Shown: piece after piece, positions 23,981 through 29,278 of the stretch | Position numbering within the stretch: position 1 is the stretch's first letter | Layout: each line of letters begins with the position of its first letter | Virus record (IMG/VR): IMGVR_UViG_3300009091_000209 | Location: 1 to 29,278 of that record | Direction: 5' to 3' (one strand) | From: a virus | Length of the DNA: 29,278 nucleotides | The notes under the pieces: generated by a model | Database searches by the model: none | What the model was told of the DNA's origin: nothing | Seen by the model: only the letters and a program-made list of their open reading frames with translations | Translations under genes and position numbers: made by a program

Positions 23981-24871
23981 ATGTCTACACAAAAACATTC
24001 AATGGCGTCACTCAAATCTGCTTTTGGTGGTGACGAACAAAAAGAAAATCAAAACTCAAACTTCACAAATAATTATTATCCATTCTGGTTAATGCAAATC
24101 GGACAACGTTGTGTTCTTCGTTTTTTGCCTGACCGTAATGATGATAATCCACGTGGATTTTTAGTTGAGAAAGTTGTCCATCATTTAACTATTAATGGAC
24201 AAGAGCGTAAAATACCTTGTTTATCAATGTACGGAGAGGATTGTCCAATCTGTAAAATCTCCCAAGCCTATTATAAGGCAAAGGATGAAGTAAACGGAAA
24301 AAAGTATTGGAAAAAGAAACAAAATATAGGACAAGCACTTATCATTGAAGATCCATTACCAGCTGATGCTGAAACTGGTGAAACCCATGAAGGTAAAGTT
24401 CGTATGATTACTCTTGGTTTTCAACTTTTTAATATCATAAAAGAAGCATTTGCTGGTGATGATCTTGAAGGGATTCCTTATGATTATCAAGAAGGTTATG
24501 ATTTTATCATTAAGAAAACTGAACAAGGAAAACATGCAAGTTATACAGTTGGTACAAAGTTCTCCAATAAACAACGTCCTTTAACAGAAACAGAACTTGC
24601 TATTGCTGAAGAAGGTATGATTGATTTAGCAACATTATTACCAAAACATCCTGGACTTGAAAAAGTACAAGCTATGTTGGATGCTGAAATGAATGGTGAA
24701 GAATATGCTGATGATTCATCACGTAGAACTATTCCAACTAAACCAGCTAATGATAACGTAGAATGGGAAGGAAAACCAACAAAAACTACCGTTGCAGAAG
24801 AAGAACCATCTGAAGATGTAGATAATATGTTAGCAACTATTCGTGCTCGTCGTAAAAAAGCAGCTGAATAA
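23981..24871 (+). CDS. 32: Single-stranded DNA-binding protein, T4 gp32 family
   Basis: A 296-residue protein from the ATG at 23981, which has a strong AAGGAG at 23969-23974; an in-frame ATG 42 bp upstream lacks one. The T4 gp32 zinc motif is clear: His67-x12-Cys80-x7-Cys88-x2-Cys91 (T4 has H-x12-C-x9-C-x2-C). The DNA-binding core follows (aromatic and basic residues in YYKAKDEVNGKKYWKKKQNIG, strands ALIIEDP and FDFIIKKTEQGKHASYTVGTKFS-like). The C-terminus is acidic (EEEPSEDVDN), as in T4 where it contacts partner proteins, but here it ends in a basic segment (IRARRKKAAE). It coats ssDNA during replication and recombination and works with UvsX and UvsY downstream. It has its own promoter and terminator. 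Confidence 0.88.
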   Translation: MSTQKHSMASLKSAFGGDEQKENQNSNFTNNYYPFWLMQIGQRCVLRFLPDRNDDNPRGFLVEKVVHHLTINGQERKIPCLSMYGEDCPICKISQAYYKAKDEVNGKKYWKKKQNIGQALIIEDPLPADAETGETHEGKVRMITLGFQLFNIIKEAFAGDDLEGIPYDYQEGYDFIIKKTEQGKHASYTVGTKFSNKQRPLTETELAIAEEGMIDLATLLPKHPGLEKVQAMLDAEMNGEEYADDSSRRTIPTKPANDNVEWEGKPTKTTVAEEEPSEDVDNMLATIRARRKKAAE

Positions 24872-24896
24872 TCAATGAGTTAACATAATACTTATA

Positions 24897-24927
24897 AAAG
24901 GGAAAGTTTACTTTCCCTTTCTTTTTT
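24897..24927 (+). terminator. Factor-independent terminator between gp32 and uvsX
   Basis: AAAGGGAAAG (24897-24906) pairs perfectly with CTTTCCCTTT (24911-24920) around a TTTA loop, followed by CTTTTTT (24921-24927). It would insulate or attenuate uvsX from gp32 transcription. The uvsX Shine-Dalgarno (AGGAGG) lies a few bases after the T-run. Confidence 0.9.
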
Positions 24928-24940
24928 CAAGGAGGATGGT

Positions 24941-26041
24941 ATGGTAAAAGTAGATATGGGTTTTTTAAAAGCCTTTGATAAGCAATTAGATAATATTGAG
25001 GGGGTTGGAACATCTTCTTTACCACCAAGATATTGGTACACAACTGGAAATCATGCACTAAACAGGATTATATCTGGTAGTTTTTTTAAGGGGATTCCTC
25101 AAGGTCGTATAACAAATTTAGCTGGTAATTCTGGTGCTGGTAAAAGTTTTTTAGCAGCAAACATTATTCGTTCTGCTCAACAAGCAGGTGCTTATTGTTT
25201 AATTATTGATAGTGAAAACGCTCTTGATGATGAATTTATGACAAAAATTGGTGTTAATGTTGATAGGTCTGGTTATAGATATGCTGGAGTAACAACTATT
25301 CCACAAGTTACAGAAGTTGTGTCTTCGTTTCTTAAAGGATATAAGAAAGAGTTTGGTGAAGATAAAGAGGCTCCTCAAATAATTATTCTTATTGATAGTT
25401 TAGATATGTTAATAACTGTTACTGAACTTGATCACTATGAAAAAGGGGTCACAAAAGGTGACCAAGGTCAAAGAAATAGACAACTAAAAGCAATGCTCCG
25501 AACAATCATTCAAGATATTAAAAAATTGAATGTAGCTGTTATATGTACATCACAAGTCTATATGAATCAAGATGTTACAAATGGAGAAGGTAAATGGATT
25601 GTAAGTGAGGCTGTAAAATATGCTGCTTCACAAATTGTATTATTATCTAAATTGAAGTTAAAGGATGATAGTGGAAAAGTACAATCATATGCTGGTATTC
25701 GTATGAAATGTGAAGGGTATAAGACAAGATTTACACAACCATTTCAAACTGTTACAATTGAAGTTCCTTATGAAACTGGAATAAATCCATATTCTGGATT
25801 ATTAGAGGCTGCTAAAGACTTAGAGATTGTTGAGAGTAGTGGGGCGTGGAATTATGTAGTAGGAACTGACTATAAATTTTCAGGAGCAAAGAATATTGAT
25901 GAATTTGCTGAAGATATTTTAATCAAATGTGAAACTAAAGGTGATAAAAGATTACAAAGTTTTATGGAAGAATTTGAAGAGGATGAATCAGAAGAATTAG
26001 AAGATGTTAAAACCAGACGAAAAAACAAAGTCACCAACTAA
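24941..26041 (+). CDS. uvsX: RecA-like recombinase UvsX
   Basis: A 366-residue strand-exchange ATPase of the UvsX/RecA family. Walker A is GNSGAGKS (62-69), the Glu in IIDSENA (Glu92) matches the catalytic Glu of RecA, and Walker B is IIILIDS (147-153). A Gly/Gln stretch (KGDQGQRNRQLKAMLR) corresponds to loop L1 and the following helix, and VICTSQVY to the strand with the sensor Gln. The C-terminus is acidic (FEEDESEELED) and then basic. It loads on gp32-coated ssDNA with help from UvsY and drives recombination-dependent replication and repair. The start has a near-perfect AGGAGG at 24930-24935. The gene is followed by a terminator that overlaps the next promoter. Confidence 0.93.
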   Translation: MVKVDMGFLKAFDKQLDNIEGVGTSSLPPRYWYTTGNHALNRIISGSFFKGIPQGRITNLAGNSGAGKSFLAANIIRSAQQAGAYCLIIDSENALDDEFMTKIGVNVDRSGYRYAGVTTIPQVTEVVSSFLKGYKKEFGEDKEAPQIIILIDSLDMLITVTELDHYEKGVTKGDQGQRNRQLKAMLRTIIQDIKKLNVAVICTSQVYMNQDVTNGEGKWIVSEAVKYAASQIVLLSKLKLKDDSGKVQSYAGIRMKCEGYKTRFTQPFQTVTIEVPYETGINPYSGLLEAAKDLEIVESSGAWNYVVGTDYKFSGAKNIDEFAEDILIKCETKGDKRLQSFMEEFEEDESEELEDVKTRRKNKVTN

Positions 26042-26047
26042 TCACTG

Positions 26048-26076
26048 TTGACATTTCTTAATAACTAAAGGATAAT
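26048..26076 (+). promoter_or_regulatory. Sigma-70-type promoter overlapping the uvsX terminator
   Basis: A perfect TTGACA (26048-26053), a 17-bp spacer and GATAAT (26071-26076). The -10 lies in the left arm of the uvsX terminator. It should drive the nucleotidyltransferase - unknown - uvsY - uvsW genes. Confidence 0.75.
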
Positions 26077-26095
26077 AGTAATATTATCCTTTTTT
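26067..26095 (+). terminator. Factor-independent terminator after uvsX
   Basis: AAAGGATAAT (26067-26076) pairs perfectly with ATTATCCTTT (26083-26092) around AGTAAT, followed by three more T (26093-26095). A transcript begun at the overlapping promoter would start near 26083 and so lack the left arm, escaping termination. Confidence 0.8.
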
Positions 26096-26107
26096 ATTGG
26101 AGTCAAT

Positions 26108-27160
26108 ATGGAAATCAAACAAGCATCACAATTAATCAAAGATAACCTCATTGTTAAACACTATGCAGGTTCTATAGCCTATGGAACAAATATTGCTACT
26201 TCCGATACAGATTATCGTGGAATATTTGTAGCTGAACCAGTGAATATTAGAACTCCCTTTTTTCGTATCGAAGAAAGTAAAGATACAAATGAAGAGGATA
26301 CCGTAATATACGAACTCAATCAATTTATGAAATTAGCACTTGATTGTAATCCAAATGTTGTTGAATCATTATGGATAGATAAATCTGATATAGTGTTTTC
26401 TTCACCTGCTTACGAACATCTACGAAGTGCAGCACCTCAATTATTAAGTTCAAAAATTGCTTTTACAACAAGTGGTTATGCTCTTGCGCAATTAAAAAGA
26501 ATTAAAGGACATAATAAATGGATCAATAATCCACAGCCAGAAAAAGCACCGATGCAATCTAAATACATATCTTTAGTTCACAATTTCACTAAAGATAAGG
26601 TTTTTTCAATTGATTTGGATAATTATTGTGAAGGGTATCGATTAGTTCCATTTGCTGCTGATACATATGGAATTTATCCAATGACTGGATATGAAACTTT
26701 CAATAGAGAGACTGGTAATTTAAATACTACTTATGAAGGTGATAGTCATACATTAGGTACTCCAATGTTTATTATCAAATTAAATAAGAACGAATATAAT
26801 CACGATAAAGATATGTGGTCTAATTATTGGACTTGGAAGAAAAATCGTAATAAAACTCGTTCTGCTCTTGAAGAACAAAGTGGATATGATACGAAACATG
26901 CTATGCATTTAGTTCGATTATTAAGAATGGGTGCAGAAGTATTAGAAACTGGTATTTTAAACGTAAAAAGACCAGATGCTGCTGAATTATTAGAGATTCG
27001 TAATGGTGCTTGGTCATATGAAGAATTAGTTAAATATGCGGAAGATATGGATAACCAAGTTTGTGAGGTGTTGTATAAAACAACTTCTTTACCTAAAAAA
27101 CCTAATATTAAATTAGCAGCACAAATAATAATGGATGTACAGGATTTAATCTGGAAATGA
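26108..27160 (+). CDS. RlaP-type nucleotidyltransferase (DNA polymerase beta superfamily)
   Basis: A 350-residue protein. AGSIAYGTNIATSDTDYRG (20-38) is the superfamily's GS motif followed by the metal-binding Asp pair (Asp33, Asp35). IYELNQFMKLALDCNPNVVESLW is the conserved helix I know from RlaP (RNA ligase-associated polymerase beta-like) and COG3541 proteins. The remainder is mostly helical and lacks a recognised extra domain. These proteins are common in T4-like phages; the substrate is not established, with RNA end repair suggested for cellular relatives near RNA ligases. No RNA ligase is visible in this window. GGAG at 26099-26102 sets the start. It heads the operon leading into uvsY and uvsW. 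Confidence 0.8.
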   Translation: MEIKQASQLIKDNLIVKHYAGSIAYGTNIATSDTDYRGIFVAEPVNIRTPFFRIEESKDTNEEDTVIYELNQFMKLALDCNPNVVESLWIDKSDIVFSSPAYEHLRSAAPQLLSSKIAFTTSGYALAQLKRIKGHNKWINNPQPEKAPMQSKYISLVHNFTKDKVFSIDLDNYCEGYRLVPFAADTYGIYPMTGYETFNRETGNLNTTYEGDSHTLGTPMFIIKLNKNEYNHDKDMWSNYWTWKKNRNKTRSALEEQSGYDTKHAMHLVRLLRMGAEVLETGILNVKRPDAAELLEIRNGAWSYEELVKYAEDMDNQVCEVLYKTTSLPKKPNIKLAAQIIMDVQDLIWK

Positions 27161-27161
27161 T

Positions 27162-27749
27162 ATGGATACTGAATTAGTTCAAATGGAGGAGCTTCTCGAA
27201 CTATTTGAGGAGCGTGAACAGGCTATAAAATATACAACTTTTAAGATTTTTGATAAAATTCAAACACCAGTTTTAGAAACTCTAATGGAGTTGTTTGATG
27301 TTCCATCAGAAAATGTTGAATGGAATGATATACATTTTATTTCAGGGGCATTATTGATGATATGTACTATTACATATAATCCTAATGATATGTCTCCATT
27401 TATCGAAAAATTATTTGTTCCTTCTCCAGAAGAATATCAGTTATCTGAAGTTACTAAAATGATGCGTGTTGGTGTCCCTATCACCCACGCATTTAAATCT
27501 AAAGAAGAAATAAAAACTTTTCTAAATTATATTATTAACCAAACTACTGAAAATCTGGAAGACTCTGTTGAATTTTCTAGTAAAATCAAGGATAATACTC
27601 AATTAAAGTTTGATCCTTCTGCATTTAAAGAAGACATAAAACAATCTCTAAACAATAATCAATTAAAGTTTGATACTTCAAATTTAACAGAGGAACAATT
27701 AATACAATTAGCTCTGTATAAACATCAAGGAAGAGGAGCCAAACACTAA
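27162..27749 (+). CDS. Uncharacterised phage protein upstream of uvsY
   Basis: A 195-residue protein I do not recognise. It is acidic at the N-terminus, with a long predicted helix (ELVQMEELLELFEEREQAIKY), a central hydrophobic stretch (FISGALLMICTITYN) too polar at its ends to be a clear membrane segment, and a Gln/Asn/Lys-rich C-terminus with two QLKFD segments about 21 residues apart. It starts one base after the nucleotidyltransferase stop and its own stop overlaps the uvsY ATG (TAATG), so it is co-translated with the recombination genes. T4 has small genes of unknown role beside uvsY (uvsY.-1, uvsY.-2), but I see no sequence match to them. Confidence 0.7.
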   Translation: MDTELVQMEELLELFEEREQAIKYTTFKIFDKIQTPVLETLMELFDVPSENVEWNDIHFISGALLMICTITYNPNDMSPFIEKLFVPSPEEYQLSEVTKMMRVGVPITHAFKSKEEIKTFLNYIINQTTENLEDSVEFSSKIKDNTQLKFDPSAFKEDIKQSLNNNQLKFDTSNLTEEQLIQLALYKHQGRGAKH

Positions 27750-28207
27750 TGAGTATAATACATGCATTAGGTCAAAATATGTCAAAATTGCCAGATCTTC
27801 TTGCTCAATACGAAAAAGATCTGTCTTCCTGTTCTGAAAATATTGCTATTACTGGTAAAACCCTTGAAACAACATTAAAAGAACAAGCTGCTTGGTGTGC
27901 TTTTTATGGTGAAAGAGCTGCTGAACTTGGTATTATATTAAAATACATAGAGGCTGAAATAAAAAAAGTTCGAGGTAGATTAACTGCTCAATATAATGAA
28001 AATTATAATCCTGCGTTGTCTGAACGAATGACAGACAAATATATCGATAGAGAAAAAGAATATCTGGATATACATGAAGTCAGTCTTGAAGTCCAAGAAT
28101 TATTAGACAAATATAAAAACTTATTAGATGCTTTTAATCGTCGTGGTTTTGCCCTCCGTGATATTACACTCTGTAAAATCAACGATATTCATAAAGATAC
28201 TCTATAA
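27749..28207 (+). CDS. uvsY: Recombination mediator UvsY
   Basis: A 152-residue, largely helical, basic protein. The C-terminal part, KNLLDAFNRRGFALRDI, matches the end of T4 UvsY (LDAIKSRGFAIKHI pattern), the length is close to T4's 137 residues, and the place beside uvsW and in the same block as uvsX and gp32 supports it. It helps UvsX displace gp32 from single-stranded DNA. The middle helices (EIKKVRGRLTAQY, ERMTDKYIDREKEYLDIHEV) fit the T4 protein's helical core. The ATG overlaps the upstream stop, and its own stop overlaps the uvsW ATG, so three proteins are coupled. A second Met at residue 11 is an alternative start. Confidence 0.8.
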   Translation: MSIIHALGQNMSKLPDLLAQYEKDLSSCSENIAITGKTLETTLKEQAAWCAFYGERAAELGIILKYIEAEIKKVRGRLTAQYNENYNPALSERMTDKYIDREKEYLDIHEVSLEVQELLDKYKNLLDAFNRRGFALRDITLCKINDIHKDTL

Positions 28208-29278
28208 TGACTAAATCTGTAAAGATTAGAATTCTGAATGAAGTCCATATTATGATTATTGGACTTCACGGAGACCATCTTGAACATTTTTATAATGAAT
28301 TTGCTGTTCTAACAGATAACTATTTCTTTAATCCAAAATTTCAACTCGGTCAGTGGGATGGAAAAATAAGATATTTTGGTAAAGATGGTAAAACATACTT
28401 ATACCTATTAGATAAAATTATTCCCCAGTTAAAAAGATTTGGATATACTATTGAATTGGATGATGTTCGTGAAACTGAAGCTTTTCAACCTGATTATATA
28501 ACGGAAACGTTATTTGAACATATTAATCATCTAGATACTGGAGAACCTATTATTCTTCGAGATTATCAAGTAGAAGGTGTTAACGCTTTAATAGAAACAG
28601 GATATGGATTGTGTGTTGCTGGAACAGGATCAGGAAAAACATATTGTTGTGTTGCTTTAATTACAGCATATGATAAGCTAGGTGCAAAAAGTATTACAAT
28701 AGTTCCAAATCAAAGTTTAATCAGACAAACAAAACGTGATTATATAAATTGTGGATTAGATACAGGTGAATATAGTGGTACTGAAAAAACACTAAACCAT
28801 AAACATATTGTTTCTACTTGGCAAGCATTAAAAAATAATCCAAAAATAATGAATACGTTTGATATGGTTATTGTAGATGAATGTCACAGATTAAAAGGTA
28901 ATGTATTACAAAAAATTATCTGTGAACATGCTGCTAAAATGCCATATAGATTTGGTTTTACTGGTACATTACCTAAAGACCCATCTAGTGCAATGATGGT
29001 TCATATAGCAGTAGGTCCAAAACGATATGAAATACCTGCTTATGAATTAATTGAAAGAGGTGTATTATCTACTATCAAAATTGATATTCTACAATTGGAA
29101 GAGAACTTAACCAAAGAATATGAAGAATGGTGTGAAGAGTTTAGTGAAGAAATTAGGATAGGTAGAATACCGACATATAAAGAATTTAAAGATGGATACT
29201 TTCCTGATTATAGTGCTGAAAAATCGTATATACACAGAAAAGAAAGTAGAATAGAGTGGATTGCTAATTTAATACAAA
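28207..29278 (+). CDS. uvsW: Recombination/branch-migration helicase UvsW (5' part)
   Basis: The first 357 codons of a superfamily 2 helicase, cut by the window end. The N-terminal domain of about 110 residues includes FNPKFQLGQWDGKIRYF, typical of T4 UvsW. The helicase motifs follow in order: LRDYQ (117-121, Q-motif region), AGTGSGKT (138-145, Walker A), TIVPNQSLIRQ (Ia), DECH (224-227, motif II) and FTGTLPK (251-257, motif III). UvsW unwinds branched DNA and R-loops and shifts origin-primed to recombination-primed replication in T4. The ATG overlaps the uvsY stop (TAATG). The C-terminal RecA-like domain lies beyond the window. Confidence 0.9.
   Translation, partial: MTKSVKIRILNEVHIMIIGLHGDHLEHFYNEFAVLTDNYFFNPKFQLGQWDGKIRYFGKDGKTYLYLLDKIIPQLKRFGYTIELDDVRETEAFQPDYITETLFEHINHLDTGEPIILRDYQVEGVNALIETGYGLCVAGTGSGKTYCCVALITAYDKLGAKSITIVPNQSLIRQTKRDYINCGLDTGEYSGTEKTLNHKHIVSTWQALKNNPKIMNTFDMVIVDECHRLKGNVLQKIICEHAAKMPYRFGFTGTLPKDPSSAMMVHIAVGPKRYEIPAYELIERGVLSTIKIDILQLEENLTKEYEEWCEEFSEEIRIGRIPTYKEFKDGYFPDYSAEKSYIHRKESRIEWIANLIQ

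Overview
The window is a piece of an AT-rich, T4-like myovirus genome. Every supportable gene lies on the + strand, genes are packed tightly (many TAATG or ATGA overlaps, no gene-free gap above about 170 bp), and no RNA gene, integrase or insertion sequence was seen. The T4 kinship rests on a run of recognisable T4-type recombination genes (gp32 with its zinc motif, UvsX, UvsY, UvsW) and on TATAAATA-like late promoter motifs. A phage-encoded outer-membrane porin-like barrel and an exported binding-protein-like gene point to a Gram-negative host; the species cannot be read from the sequence.

Left region, 1-18344: a large tail-fibre and adhesin locus. It starts with the 3' end of a gene carrying a 51-bp tandem repeat. 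Three long fibres follow whose N-terminal domains are paralogous (starts at 333, 7729 and 12159). Fibres 1 and 3 end in a self-cleaving S74 intramolecular chaperone. Fibre 2 ends in a different trimeric tip and is split into two reading frames at 10704-10707, most simply by a one-base loss. Interleaved are four stand-alone RCC1-repeat proteins (2420, 5307, 6475, 17217) and a DUF4376 protein (4631). Fibre 3 carries two more RCC1 blocks internally. The RCC1 repeats number 14, 7, 7, 7+7 and 7: 49 blades, seven complete seven-bladed propellers. The locus looks like a set of interchangeable receptor-binding propellers sharing much DNA sequence.

Middle region, 18345-23812: accessory genes. First comes a single-pass membrane coiled-coil protein at the place where T4 has its holin, then a secreted PstS/PBP-like protein and an outer-membrane barrel with its own sigma-70-type promoter. 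After a second host-type promoter comes a four-gene cassette: sulfotransferase, APS kinase (makes the sulfotransferase's donor PAPS), SAM-dependent methyltransferase, and a TPR protein fused to a GT9-like glycosyltransferase. Together they look like a machine that builds and decorates a glycan, either on the virion or on the host surface.

Right region, 23813-29278: the replication and recombination module gp32 - uvsX - RlaP-type nucleotidyltransferase - unknown - uvsY - uvsW (cut by the window end). Good sigma-70-type promoters precede gp32 and the nucleotidyltransferase gene, and factor-independent terminators follow gp32 and uvsX. The second terminator shares bases with the -10 of the next promoter.
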